A DNA stretch of 64,000 bases from Peromyscus leucopus (lineage: Eukaryota > Chordata > Mammalia > Rodentia > Cricetidae). Every line of letters begins with the position of its first letter. Position 1 is the first letter of the stretch. The position numbers and the translations under genes were made by a program. The notes beneath the pieces were generated by a model, which had not been told where the DNA came from, made no database searches, and saw nothing but the letters and a program-made list of their open reading frames with translations. Of the stretch, positions 1-12,319 are shown piece by piece. Location: assembly GCF_004664715.2 (NCBI RefSeq), contig NC_051073.1, positions 63,478,379-63,542,378 of the forward strand. The letters run 5' to 3'.

Positions 1-2004
1 ATGTCTTCAAAAGACTTCTTCATTCCCCTCCCCCCCACCACTGCCCCACCCCCCACCCGAACTCAAGTTGCATTATTAATATAAAGCAACTGGGTACAAC
101 ACATCGAATATTCACAATTTGGTACAGCCCAAACCAGGAAATCATCAACAGAGAAATCCTGACTTCAGAAAGCATTTGCCTATAGCCTATGTGTGTCCAT
201 GGAAACATCACAGCCAGGTGTCTAACACGCCCCACACTCAGAGCACACGGGGTCGTGTGCTTTAGCCAGCAGTTAGAGCTCTCCTGCCTCCTCCACATGC
301 CTTCTGACTTCAGACTTCCCCTAGCACCTTTACAATCACCACATACTCGGGAGGGCCCTTCACTAACACTTCAGTGGTCTCAAAACCTTCATTCCAATTT
401 GGGGAAGCATTCTAACAATAAATCATCTCCTAGTACTGTGGAATCGATGCCCAGAAACCTGGAAACCCCACAGGCACATTAGGGAGCACTGGCCGGAAAC
501 CACCACAGGAAGTAGCTCTGTCCACTATGTTCTTGGATTCAGCAACAAGCTGAACTCCAGATTCAATTCAGAGCCTGTTCTTTATTAAGAATTCAAATCT
601 CAGTAAGACCACCACTGTGTCCAGGGCAAACTGAGCACACAAACAGCCCAGGAAATACCTACACACTGTGTTAAGAACTGCTAGAAAAACACTTGTAAAG
701 CAAATACCCCAAACTGACTTCAATTACCTCTTGATAAGACAAGAAGTGAGGTTTGGAAAAAGACATGAGAGACATGTTTAAAACACAATTAGTGAAGACA
801 TGCCAGAACTGGGCATCCCAGAGGACTCTTAATGCATTGTTCAAACTGAACTTACAAAACATGCAAAGCTCACAAACATTCCTCAAGTTTCCACAGGACA
901 ACACTTTCTAGAAAAAGGACTTGCTTAATAGTTGAGGAAAACAAAAAAAGACGTCTAGATGCTTAGAATTTGTTAATAACCAACAGAAAAACTGTTTGGA
1001 AAAAAATAATTCTCAAGAGTGAAAAACTTATGTCCAATATTCACGTCAAACTTGGACAGAAGCCCCCAAGCCTGCATCTCATGTCAGCATCAAACAGCAC
1101 TCATCTCCCCACATCTGAGGCTTGCGGCTACCTCACGGCTGTCGGGTCTACAAACAGCCTTTATGACCTCGAGGAGTAGACCTAGAAAATAAGGTCCAAG
1201 TCCGCAAAGGGCAAGACAAGCAGCTCCCCCACAGGCTTGTCACTCATGGATGAGAAGTGGAGGCCACTGGCTACTTTCACTGATTAGCTGGTAAAACAGG
1301 GGGCTCTCTGGAGGCAGCAGAATATCAACACAGTTAAGGGTATTTGATTATAGTTTCATGAGCCTATTTGTATTTTGAATCATATCACTTAGCATTTATT
1401 GATATTTTCCATTGTTAAGAAAACAGCAGCTGTGAGAAAAGCACACCATAAACTCCTTTTCTGAAAACAAGGTATCCAACTGAATATAAATATTCTAATG
1501 TCATTAGCTTGAAATTCATCCTGGGGACACATACTGTAACACACAGGGAGGAAACCAGGACAAGAGTGAATGGTTCCCTATTAGTTAAGAGTCCCACAGG
1601 AGCCCACGAATAAAAGTAAAAATAACGGATTCTGAGAAAGGGAAAATTCAACTTCGGGTCAGAACTTATCTCACTTAAAACAGTCCCCAGTTTTTAGTGA
1701 TCACTAAGTGCCTCTCCCTATCCTAGTTTAAAAGCTGTTCTTGGTCATGCTGGAGATCCAACCCAAGGTCCTGAATACACACCAGCCTAGAGATTCCTTT
1801 CTGGTGGAGACAGGTGATTAGGCGTTACCTGTTGTTCCAGTTGACTCTTCTTCCCACTGGAAAACCAAGTCACCTTGTAAGGCATATAAAATCTTAGAGC
1901 AATTTAATTGCTAGAAGCGCAAGGATGTAACTTCCCATACTTATAATGTGATTGTTCTTAGGCAATATACCTCATTGGTATATTCACACCTCTAATTATG
2001 TGAG

Positions 2005-2244
2005 CAGATCTTTAAACAAATTTTTTATTTTTATTTATTTTGTGTGTATGACTGTTTTGCCTGCATGTATATCTGTGTACCACATGCATGCCTGGTGCCC
2101 TCAGAGATCAGAAGAGGGCATCAGATCCCCTGGGACTGAAGTTATGGATGGTTGCGGTCCACCATGTAGGTATGGAGAAATAAATCCAGATCCTCTGCAA
2201 GGACAGCATGTACTCTTAACTGCTGAGTCATATTTCTGGCCCCA
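2005..2244 (-). repeat. B3-like SINE
   Basis: tRNA-derived SINE in reverse orientation: the left side is the A/T-rich tail and the right end is the head complement ending in ggcccc. The middle has the 'agaagagggcatcagatcccctgg' type core of the B2/B3 group. Moderately diverged. Confidence 0.75.
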
Positions 2245-2579
2245 TATTTTCTGGCTTCTTATAAAACCAAACATAAACTCACTATATAAACCAGTAATTC
2301 TATACATCTCACTATTTTCCTCCAGAGCAATGAGACTCGTGTTCATATAGACACTTGTATGTGGCATTATAGTAGCTTTGATTATAATTCTTGAAAGAAT
2401 AATGATATTTAATTGGGGCTATAAGAGCATTGCAATGTACAAATACACGTCACAGTAAACTACCAGTATATTCAAAAAGGGTAAGGCAAGGAAAATTTTA
2501 TTTTTGAGTCAAGATTTTGGTATACAATTTCAGGTTGACATGGAACTAGCAATCCTCCTGCCTCAGCTTCCTGTGCATG

Positions 2580-2706
2580 TCTAGTGGCCTCAGACTCAAA
2601 AGAGTTGGAGCCTCTAGAAGTGGAGTTATACAGTTGTGGGCTGTTATGTGTTACTGGGACTCAAACCCAGGACTTCTGCAAGAACAAGTGCTCATCTCTC
2701 CAGCCC
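2580..2706 (-). repeat. B3-like SINE fragment
   Basis: Reverse-orientation 5' half of a tRNA-derived SINE, ending in the head complement 'catctctccagcccc'. Diverged and lacking a clear tail. Confidence 0.6.
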
Positions 2707-2832
2707 CACGAGGAAATGTTTTGTAAACTTCTTCACTATGTCTAATCAAGTAGTTAGTTCACACGGAAAACCCAAGTCTATTTGGGGGATTATATGGTAG
2801 AAAGGCCATATTAAAAACAGAGTCAAAATTAA

Positions 2833-2945
2833 TCAGGTTAAGCCAGGTGTAGTGGCTTGTACCTATAATCCCAGAAAAGCTCAAGACCAATGTAGGCTAG
2901 TGAGTTCCAGGCCGTCCTGGGCCACTGAGTGTGCTTTAAACTAAG
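2833..2945 (+). repeat. diverged B1 fragment
   Basis: Contains 'gccaggtgtagtggcttgtacctataatccca' type B1 head and 'gagttccaggccgtcctgg' type middle, with internal losses. Confidence 0.6.
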
Positions 2946-3268
2946 TACTGGTCCAGCAGTCGTGTCTTTAAAATACAAATGCTTATGAGAATGGTGAGAT
3001 TTAAGTAGGGCAACCAACAATCTATAAACTAACTAACTGCCTTGGGGTTTATCCCAGCCAGCCATCCTCTTACTGAATGGGAATTCTCCTTAGGAAGGAA
3101 ACAGGCGGTAAAAAGGAGGTTTGCCTCCAAATGCACCCTTCTGTGTTAGCTTACAAAAAATGAGAAATAGTATATATTAAAGCTTAGAAACAGAATTTCA
3201 AAAAACAGCCAAGTATATTAAATATCATGACTAATTTTTTGAGAAATTAGATAAAGAATGAAGAAGAG

Positions 3269-3395
3269 ATAGGCATGGTGGCTCACTGTAATCCAAGAAG
3301 GACCCAGAGGTTCAAGGTCATGTTCAACTACAGTCACTTAAGAGGCCAGCCTAATCCAGGCCAGCCAGGACTACATACAGAGACCGTGTCTCAAG

Positions 3396-3426
<31 letters not shown>

Positions 3427-3470
3427 GAAAAAAGAAAAAAAAGAAAGAGAAAGAAAGAAAGGAGGCTAGC
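3269..3470 (+). repeat. old B1-like SINE with AAAG-rich tail
   Basis: B1-like body (ggcatggtggctcactgtaatcc ... ctgtgtctcaag type end) followed by poly(A) that degenerates into an AAAG/GAAA repeat. Confidence 0.65.
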
Positions 3471-3482
3471 CTGAATAAGACA

Positions 3483-3486
<4 letters not shown>

Positions 3487-3544
<58 letters not shown>
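3487..3544. repeat. (GA)n microsatellite
   Basis: About 58 bp of near-perfect GA dinucleotide repeat just downstream of the A-rich SINE tail. Likely length-variable. Confidence 0.95.
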
Positions 3545-3547
<3 letters not shown>

Positions 3548-4190
3548 GAGAAGAAAGATTAAAAGGTTGTTTCACTTCAGGGTTTCATCATATCCAATAA
3601 CCTAGGTAGCCAAGTTCTTTAATGAGGAAACTAACCAAGGCTACAATAATCTCTGTTCTTAAAAATAAACAAACCACATAACTCTTATTTCTAAGCTGTC
3701 TCATTATCAGCACTAACACAAAGGTTGAATCTAAAATCCAAATACTCATCACTGAAATACTAAACTGTATTTACAGGAGAATTAATCTATTAGAATGGTA
3801 TAGTCTTTGGTTATTTTGAGTTCTAAAGAACATTCCTGTCCCATTCTAAAATGTGAACCAGGGATTCTAAGTTTCACAGTAAACAACTGAAATATTAAGT
3901 AAGGCAAACCAATGATATTCGTTCACTGCCCACAGGGCCTTTAGGAATCTGTTCAAGGACAGCGGAGTAACTCAGGTGGTAGAGTGACTGACTGCCTACA
4001 AGCAGTCTTCTCATTAAGGCTTAAGCTGCTGGAAAAGTGAGCTCCTGAAAGGCTGGCTCTTCCTATCCTCAGTACTTTTCAAGTTTTGGTTTTACACGAG
4101 GCATCACTATAAATTTGTACTCCATAATTGACTATTAAGTATGTAAATGAAAGATCTCTAAAAGGTGTGACACCACAAAGATCCACTCTA

Positions 4191-4384
4191 TGGGACAAGA
4201 ACTATTTTTTTTTTTAAAAAGATTTATTTCTTTATTATGTACACAGAAGAGGGCGCCAGATCTCATTATGGATGGTTGAGCCACCATGTGGTTGCTAGGA
4301 ATTGAACTCAGGGCCTCTGGAAGAGCAGTCAGTGCTCTTAACCTCTGAGCCGTCTCTCCAGACCCTGGGACAAGAACTATTTTT
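4191..4384 (-). repeat. B2 SINE with target-site duplication
   Basis: Reverse-orientation B2 (4210-4365) with an internal deletion of the usual 'gttctgcctgcatg' part. It is flanked by a perfect 19-bp direct repeat tgggacaagaactattttt at 4191-4209 and 4366-4384, a retrotransposition target-site duplication. Confidence 0.93.
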
Positions 4385-5707
4385 AAACATCAGCTTAATG
4401 GAAATCTTGAAGAGGTCACGTCTGTCCAAACCAAGTGTGAATTTCATAACTTAAACAAACTGACTTCACTGCTGAGCCAGTACTTAGCTTAAAGCACACA
4501 AATTCAGCTCCAGGGTTGGGGACATCTGCTTTGCAACTCATTACATTTCAGTCATTCTTAAAACTCATTAGGCTTACAGCACTAAGTTTTTAAAAAATAA
4601 TTAGCTGTTTAAAGATCACTAGATCTGTAACTACTGTACACAGCTTTGAGGGATTTCCGTCATCACAGTGAGGTCTGTAAGAGATTGGGTCATAGATACT
4701 TGGACACAGGAAAAAAATGAAAGGAACGTATTAACAAGTACACTTTTAACACTTTAATTAGTCTAAGAATGATATAAAATAAAGGGAGAGACCAGATTCA
4801 TAAAACTTTTGGATGGATATAAGTTTTTCTGTAAGGACTATGATTCCAGGCACACATTTCCTCCATGAGGTTAATTCTATTAGTAGTTAACCTTATCCTT
4901 TCCCATTATTGTTAAAAATTAAAAACGTCTAAAGTCCTTGGACTTGAAAAGATAGAGAACTACTAATCTAGTCCGATTCTCTGTTTTTCAAACAAGAAAT
5001 TCGAGAATCAGAGGAAGAAAGTAAGTTGCCAGGACGCCGAGAAGCAAAGCTGTTATCAAGCGCACTGAGCCCTCCAGGCACCCTTCCTTGTCCCAGGGTC
5101 AAACACCATGTATTGCACCCAGGGAGAGAAATCTTGCCTTCATTTTTCAGGAGCCCTCTGGTATTGTTCTTAAGTGTTCAAGTGAGATTCCTGCTAATTA
5201 AAGAGTTTTTAGTACTGGAGTTCAAAATTCTTTATTACTTGGGCAAAGGTCTTGACTTACTGATAAACTTAATGCCCCAAATCTAGTATTTTCAAAGAAT
5301 GAGCCACAGAGCTTGCTACCACCCATTTTTCTTCTCTGTGAGAAGAAAACTAAACGTACACTATCCCTCCCTTCTGAGTTCCTAATATAATAACAGTTCA
5401 ACCCTGAAAGGGATAACATTCATCTTCCTGCTGTTATCCATGTATATAGATGACTCCATAATCAGATAAAACAGTTTTAGCTTTCAAAATATTTCTGACT
5501 TTTGACTACAGACTCAAAAGAGTGTTAATACAGTAGAGTTGTATACAGGAGAAAACAAAAAGGGTGTTCAATAACCTAGATAGTCCTATCTTCTTTTCTA
5601 AAAAAAATCTTTTCTACGGTTTCCATCTATTCTTGGCAAATAATGATGCAGTTATTTTCCTTACTGAATTATTTTTAAAAAACAATGGACAATTGTCAGT
5701 TAAAAAT

Positions 5708-5844
5708 GGCATAATTGCCAGGCGGTGGTGGTGCACGCCTTTAGTCCCAGCACTCGGGAGGTACAGCCAGGCGGACCTCTGTGAGTTCAAGGCTCCAAAA
5801 CTACACAGAGAAACCCTGTCTGGGGGGGGGGGGGAGGCATAATT
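5708..5844 (+). repeat. B1 SINE with a G-tract in place of poly(A)
   Basis: B1 body 5717-5821 with an internal deletion. The usual 3' 'ctcgaaaa...' end is replaced by 13 Gs (5822-5834). The direct repeat ggcataatt at 5708-5716 and 5836-5844 bounds the insertion. Confidence 0.85.
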
Positions 5845-8800
5845 AAGATTTTATAAGGATAGCACAAATCCCACAGTCTTGACCCTCCAACTACTCCTTC
5901 CAGCTTTAAGGAAACAAAACCCCTTCATTTACAAAGCCAAACAATAAGATGGCCTTAGAGTAAACGGACCCTAACTGATGTTGGACAACACACCACCAAG
6001 GGTGAAGAGCAAACTCTGGGCTCTAATTTTAATTTGCCCTTACTACTAATGACACAGTGAACAAGCTGTATGATTCCAGTTTTCTTCCTCATTCACAAAT
6101 GAGTAGAATATACTGTGGAGGGAATGCATGAAGACAAGAGGAGGAAACACACACACAGTACACATAGTACACGCTAGCTACTCAAAACCAGTCCTGCTCT
6201 TGCCTCATCCGGTACCGTTCAAGTCCAGACAGCACTGCTCTCACTTTGCTCACCCGTTTTCGTTCCCTTTCTTTATATGCCACTTCAAGTCTGTCTTATC
6301 CCTTTCCTCCTTACTTTAAAAACTCCTGAGCTGTTTCTACTACCTACAGGGAATCACTATGTTTAACTAACCTCACGGACCTCATTTAACTGTCCAATAA
6401 AAGCTCTCCCTTGAAAGACAAATAACTTGCAGAAGAACTAAGACAAACCCTTATGTAGGTTAAATACTTGAGCAAGGCAATATTCCCATTTATTTTTCTC
6501 ATGTGTAATCCATAACCCTTCCTCCCATGGGCCAACCCTGATAACCACACTCCTGGTCAAAATGAAGTAAAATCCCCTACAGCTCATCATCCTAAGCTTG
6601 ATACATGTACAATGCCCTGTCTCTTAACTCACATATATGCTCAGTCATTTTAATTTGCTTTCTCACAAATGGATTTGCCAGTGCCAAGCATATAAAAAAG
6701 CACTGCATACGCACTCTCACTTTGAACATTCTGTCTCAGGTTCTCAAGACAGGTTACTAGATAGAACCTAGCCGAACAGGACAAGAGGACACCACAGAGT
6801 CCTCTGGGGAAACCTTGACTGGTCTGGGCTTTAGCTGGGCCCGTGCTGGGAGTGGAGATGGTGCCCACTGCACAGCAAAGCTGAGGACTCTCACTTTTAC
6901 CCTGTGACTCCGGCCGGAGGCTTTAGGCTGCTGATCTTGACTTGTAGTTTTGTAAAACCTTCTACTATACATTTCAAAGGACACAGCTCTATTCCTCAGA
7001 AGCCAGTTTTTATTCACGTTCAGAGCTACAACTGAGGAATTACCATGCTTGCTCTATAAATCCAAACTGTTGGTTAAGCCTCAAGCACTACGAAAAACAC
7101 CAAGTGGTATTATTCAGTCCCCAATCTAAAGAGAGAACTTTGACTCAAAGTATAAATGAAACTGTAATTATATAAATATATTTATAAATATTTATACAAT
7201 TATATACTTATACATAAGCACTTACACAGACTTAGAAAAAATGTAAGAACATTAATTCAATAGGACTCACTGAAAAATAACAGAATTTCCCATGATTTCC
7301 TTGAGGAGATACATAACCCATTCTTTAGGGAGGTCCCTCAAAATCCAACCATTAACAACCATAGTCTATCATCACATACTAGCAACACAGCACATCTCTT
7401 TAGCTTATCTTTTTAATCCCCTAGCTGCCAAGAGAGCAGTCTGCAAATACACAGGAACCCAAAGGTCTCTGAGCAACCACAATTTCCTCAAGTACAAGAA
7501 TCAATTAAAATCTCCAATTGACAAGATAGGTCATTCTATTGAAACGATTTTATAACCAGTTTAAAGTTTTGATTTCCCCACCAAATCACTGCTGCCCTGC
7601 TAGAGCACTCCATCTGAAAGTTCAAGGAAAGAACTGAGCACATAGTAAAGCTGATGGCTAGTACTATATAGACTCAGGGGGCCTTTTCTAAATAATACTG
7701 AAAAAAGCTTTCACCAAATACAATTTGAATGTGACTTGTTGGCAGAAAAAGACTCACATCTGATGGTTACTGGTAATGTCCCTCTTACTAACTGTTGTCT
7801 TATGAACCAAGTTTCAAGGTCTTCCTCTCAGAGACTTTCAGTTTTGATATTTTCTAAAATAAAACAGCACAAGGAATTGAAGTCAATTAGTTACCAGATC
7901 ATTTTAGAGATTATTCCAATTGGGGGTAAAAAAAAAAAAACAAAACAAAAAACCGAAATCACCATTTCTAACCAAAAGAACATCTCAGCTGCAGCCTCCC
8001 ACCCCCACCCTACCCACCCCACCCTGGGACATACCTAAGTATGCCTTAAGCACACGGGACAATCAATAACCATAGTTACAATTATAAGCCATTGCACTAC
8101 ATGATTATTGAACACCTGCCTTCCTACAGAACACTATAGACTCAGACAATGGAGCCAAAGGAACTAGTTTGCTGTGCAGGCAAAACCAGCAAGCACCTTC
8201 CTAGAGCAGACACACCAGATGGTCATTAAAGGTTCATCCTAGGACTGAAAAGAGGAATGTAACTAATAGAGTAATAACAGAGAAAACTGTCTCAGGCTAG
8301 GACATTGAAAGCTACCCTGTGATACACACAATACACTGAGCACTCATTCTGCCAATAACACACATGGAAATAACTCTTGTAACTGGAAGATGGGAATCCT
8401 TGAGAGAAATTTAAAAATATAATGAGTAATAGTATAAGGGATGCTTTCCCCACATAAACAAAAGCCTGGATATTTCAAGAGATCTTCCTACATGAAAATT
8501 AAAATGCATGTTAAAGAGAATTTTTTTTTCTCTACCAAAAATGGGGGCTTACGAAAATGGAGGTTGTTTTTAATTCTGATTCTAGCCATTCTTTGTCAAA
8601 AGAGTCTAGGGTTAACATCACTAGATCCCAAAAAGGTGCCACACAAGAGACCACTTATTAGAACACACATTTCCTGCTGCCAGTACCAGGAGAGATCTTA
8701 TTCTTATCTTTACACTTCCATTTGGTCAGAAAGAAACAAAGTGAGAAAAAGAAGAAAATCACAGAGAGAGAGGAGAAAGAGATTAGCAGGAAAAAGACTA

Positions 8801-8954
8801 ATTACAGGTGACAGAAAGAAATAAAGGAAAGGCAGGTGACTTGCTTGCCCAGCTTTGGCTTTATAGTCCTATGAGCCAAAATGCATACTTAGTGACATGG
8901 TACCTCACAGGAAAAGGGAAAAAGGGGTAAGCTGAGAGAGGTCAGGCCATGGTG

Positions 8955-9116
8955 TTAATTTCTTTCCTGTACAAAGACAGTCTCTTGAGGACAGAGGCCC
9001 GCCTCTTGTAAGGTAATGTCATAGTCCAGATGAGAGAGCTTCCTCCGAGGGAAGTTGGTAAGAAGTTCAAAACGTTCATTTGGATATCCTTTAGATTGAA
9101 CATGCTTCACCAAAGC
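8955..9116 (-). CDS. UBXN7: UBXN7 exon 11: C-terminal half of UBX domain and stop
   Basis: Encodes residues 437-489 and TAA (stop at 8957-8955); protein ends ETVFVQERN. The acceptor reads 'tttttcatag' then GCTTTGGTG. It carries most of the beta-grasp UBX fold, including the F-P-R turn (residues 458-460, in TNFPRRKL) that family members insert into the p97 N-domain. The proline in this turn is essential for p97 binding in the family. Phase 0 entry from exon 10. The 162 bases translate with no interruption. The 3' UTR continues leftward on the plus-strand map. Confidence 0.97.
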   Translation of the reverse strand, partial: ALVKHVQSKGYPNERFELLTNFPRRKLSHLDYDITLQEAGLCPQETVFVQERN

Positions 9117-9681
9117 CTATGAAAAACAAGAGTAAGACAAAAGTGTTAGCTGGAAATAACACCATGCTGACAAATTTATAAGAGTACTCAATTTTTATCA
9201 TATTAGATAAAGTAAGTTATTCAGATAACCAAAGCTCTTTGGATAAGAAAGATAAATCTATATCCAGTAACTTAGGGCTAGTATGTGATACTAAAAGCGT
9301 CACTGCTATCTTCCTAATAAATAAACCCAGTCAATATTTATAAAATATAGTACTGTTTTTCTTCTTTATCAGGGAACATGTCCTTTCATTCTGTCTACGA
9401 TCAACCATGACCACAGAACTGTCTATTACAATTTTAACACTTCCTTCTCTACAAATGCTTTCTCATCAGAAAAACATGCCCAGTTTTCTCCAGTCACCTT
9501 TTCCCTTTACCTACTGTCTAGTTTTCTACTGAGTTTTGCAACTAAACTTCTCCAAAGAGTGGTCTACACAGTAGTAACCCTTGTCCCTAGGAAATACGTA
9601 CCATGACCCCCGGTAGATATCTAATGATATAGATAGTACAGACCTCTGTATATTGACAACAACTAATAATAAAACCCTATG

Positions 9682-10210
9682 TGTGATGGTATTGTGTTCC
9701 CCAAAATATTGTGCACCCTAATAAACTTATCTGGGGTCAGAGACAGAATAGGCATTAGATACAAAGGCTAGAAAATGGTGGCACTCACACCTTTAATCCT
9801 AGCATTCCAGAGACAGAAATCCCTCTGGATCTCTGTGAGTTCAAGGCCACATTGGAAACAACCAGGCATGGTGACTCACGCCTTTAATCCCAGGGAGTGA
9901 TGGTAGAAAGCAGAAAGGTATATAAGGTGTGAGGACCAGAAACTAGAAGCATTTTGGCTGGTTAAACATTTGGCTGGTTAAGCATTTGGCCTGGTTAAGC
10001 TTTCAGGATTCTAGTAGCACAGTTTAGCTGAGAGCCATTCTGATATGAGGACACAGAGGCTTCCAGTCTGAGGAAACAGAACCACCTGAGGAATTGGTCA
10101 GGTGAGGAAGCTGTGGCTTGTTCTGTCTCTCTGATCTTCCAGCATTTCACCCCAATAACTGGCCTAAGGTTTGATTTTATTAATAAGAACTTTTTAAGAT
10201 TCATGCTACA
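9682..10210 (+). mobile_element. solo LTR, cricetid-type family with B1-like segment
   Basis: Starts 'tgtgatggtattg' and ends 'attcatgctaca', with TG...CA termini. Inside are an AATAAA-like 'aataaactta', two B1-like blocks (9776-9850 and 9866-9895), a 'tatataaggtgtgagga' block and three tandem 'ctggttaa(a/g)c(a/t)tt' units near 9958-10003. It shares 5' and 3' blocks with the LTRs at 13088 and 22228. No clear target-site duplication was found. Family name not assigned. Confidence 0.65.
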
Positions 10211-10215
10211 ACTAA

Positions 10216-10306
10216 GGGTTGGGGATTCAGCTCAGTGGTAGAGCGCATTGCCTAGCAAGTGCAAGGCCCTGGGTTCGATCCTCAGCTCCAAAAAAAAAAA
10301 AAAAAA
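10216..10306 (+). repeat. ID SINE
   Basis: Near-consensus ID element (ggttggggattcagctcag ... gggttcgatcctcagctcc) with a pure A tail (10290-10306). It has tRNA-like A and B boxes, but it is a SINE, not a functional tRNA gene. Confidence 0.92.
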
Positions 10307-10319
10307 CCCCACTATATAT

Positions 10320-10484
10320 ACATATAAATTTTTATACATGCATGTATGTATGTATGTATGTATAAATGCTAGCATTACTTCTTTTAAGCTTCGGGACCAT
10401 CAGTAACTAAGAGTCACTAAAAAGCTGCAAAATTACACATACTCACATTTAAAGTGTGTGTGTATGTGTGTATGTATATATATA
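10320..10484. repeat. TATG/GTAT simple repeats
   Basis: Two short tracts: (TATG)n near 10340-10365 and mixed (TG)n/(TATG)n/(TA)n at 10454-10484. Between them is unique A/T-rich sequence. Confidence 0.8.
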
Positions 10485-10489
10485 TCCCT

Positions 10490-10623
10490 AAGACAGGGTT
10501 TCTCTATGTAGCTCTGGCTGTCCTAGGAGCCACTCTATAGACCAGGCTGGCCTTAAACTCAAGAGATCCGCCTGCCTCTGCCTCCCGAGTACTGGGATTA
10601 AAGGTATATACCACCAAGCCCAT
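10490..10623 (-). repeat. B1 SINE
   Basis: Reverse B1: 'gacagggtttctctatgtagctctggctg' type right end to 'gggattaaaggtatataccacc' type head. Full length, moderately diverged. Confidence 0.9.
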
Positions 10624-11050
10624 CAAAAATATTTTTTTAAAAATATAGATTTTAAAAGTTTTTGAAGTTCCTTGACCAGAAACCCTGTGGTAACTATAAC
10701 ATTCATTTGGTAACTAAGATGGCTATTGCCTCTTAAGTATACACATAGCCTGGCTATCCTGGATAAAGGGATAAAGGTGATAGGGTAGGATGATAGGAGG
10801 TTTCATTGTGCTATTCAGAATGATATGTAATTTAAAGCTTATGAATTGATTCTGGAATTTTCCACTTAACATTTCTATACCAAAGTTTGCTAACAGAACT
10901 AGAATGGTGGAGAAAAAGCGCACCTATCATATTTGTTCCTTCTCTTGCCTCTGTCCCATTTTAAACAGTAGCAGCTTGGTAGTCTGGCACTAGCCAGCAA
11001 CCTCCTCTTGTCTCAGTCTTCAACCTAAGCATCTTCAGCTGTCTGGTTTC

Positions 11051-11335
11051 AATTTCAATGTCCCCAAAGGCTCATGTTCTGAGCTTTTAGGAGGTGGGGC
11101 CTGACTGGCAGAGTAGGTCACCACAGGCAGGCCTCTGAAGGTCCTATCCACCCCTCTGGCTGGTCTAGTTCCCCTCACTAGAGAGGGGGCCTCTGCCACG
11201 CTCTCACTGTCATGACCATCCCGCTCTGCTGGGAAGACATTTCGTGGAAACCATGAGCCAGAAGAACCTTTTCCTCCCTAAGTCGTTTCTGTCAGGTATT
11301 TTGTTGCAGAAATGAGGAGAGTGACTAACCCCAGT
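11051..11335 (+). mobile_element. LTR-like interspersed repeat (MaLR-like)
   Basis: Resembles mammalian-apparent-LTR sequence: 'ccccaaaggctcatgttct', 'aggaggtggggcctgact', 'accatgagccagaa', ending 'gtgactaac'. Family not resolved by eye. Confidence 0.45.
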
Positions 11336-11759
11336 CATAGTGACAGGCCAGGTATAGGTACCTGACCAAAGTGGGCTACCCACAGGTTAAGCTACCCTAG
11401 TTAGACCAATTTCCTTTTCCAGCAGTTAGGCCCTAAAAAGCACCATGACAGTGATGACATGTGCAAACCAAGAAGTAAACAAAACTTACAGGTAAACAAA
11501 GAAGGAAATGGAATAAAATAGAGAATCACAAGAAAAAAAATCACAAGACCACAGAAGAGATACAGAAGAACCTTGGTTCTTAACTACTTTGTAGTAACAG
11601 CTACTAAGAAACCCAAGATCCCCACTACAGTCTTCAGATAAATCCACCACTTCTTTTCTAGAACTCAGTGTATTCCACACAAACACAGATCTGAAAAGCC
11701 TTGGTTGGCCTGTAACTTGCCTAAAAGAATGAGGAGAAAATAAACTAATTAAAAATAAG

Positions 11760-11985
11760 ACAGACATGGTAGCTCATGCTTATATGGCAGCACTTTGGAG
11801 GCTAAGCAGAAAGACTGTTTTGAGTTCCAGGCTAGCGTGGGCTATGAAGTGACACCCCACCTCAAAAACTACCACAGCCTTAATTCCAGCATTTGGGAAG
11901 CTGAGGTAGGCAAATCTTTGAGTTCCAGACTAGCCCGGGTTACACAGTGACGTCCTGTGTCAAAACAAAAGCAAAAACCAAGTAA
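11760..11985 (+). repeat. two adjacent B1-like units
   Basis: Two diverged B1-type bodies in the same orientation (about 11760-11866 and 11870-11985). Each has a 'ccagca(c/t)tt...gag...gagttccag' core; the second ends in a CAAAA-rich tail. Could be a dimeric SINE or two insertions. Confidence 0.6.
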
Positions 11986-12319
11986 AAAACCACAACAACC
12001 CCCCTCATAAGATAAAAAGGTAGACTATTGAATCTACTTTTAAAAAGCAACTACTAGTTTTAAATATTTTACACTGGATTGGATTTTTGTATATTGTATA
12101 CAAATTGTGTACATTGATACAAAGTTGAGATTATTTTTGTTGAAACATACTATACACATATTTCTACTCTTGTTCAAGGTATTGTACCTATACATATTAG
12201 GTATGTTTCAAGGTCAAAGAGAGATATATTTTAGATAAGACAGGTCATCTTCAAACACTTCAGAGATCTATAGAATATGGCATTTAAGGTTTTTTAATAA
12301 CATAGATTCTTTTTTTTTT

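Larger units (their letters stand above)
1..8954 (-). other. UBXN7: UBXN7 3' UTR and/or 3' flank
   Basis: This stretch follows the UBXN7 stop codon on the minus strand. No exon of another gene is recognisable. Bases 1-1700, 4400-5700, 5850-8950 look mostly unique; the rest is SINEs and simple repeats listed separately. Several minus-strand AATAAA hexamers exist (for example near 584-592 and 5229-5236), so the true polyadenylation site cannot be fixed by eye. The primate gene has, as I recall, a long 3' UTR, so much of this may be transcribed; where it ends is unknown. Confidence 0.5.

Noticed and set aside
8441..8824. 127-codon forward frame opposite the UBXN7 3' side
   Set aside because: Low-complexity basic end, no recognisable domain, no splice or start context; chance open frame.
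1..8954. Neighbouring gene downstream of UBXN7 (TM4SF19 in the primate order)
   Set aside because: No exon of a tetraspan-like protein could be found in this part.
10216..10290. tRNA-like gene with A and B boxes
   Set aside because: Matches the ID SINE with an A tail; ID derives from a tRNA but this is a retroposed copy.
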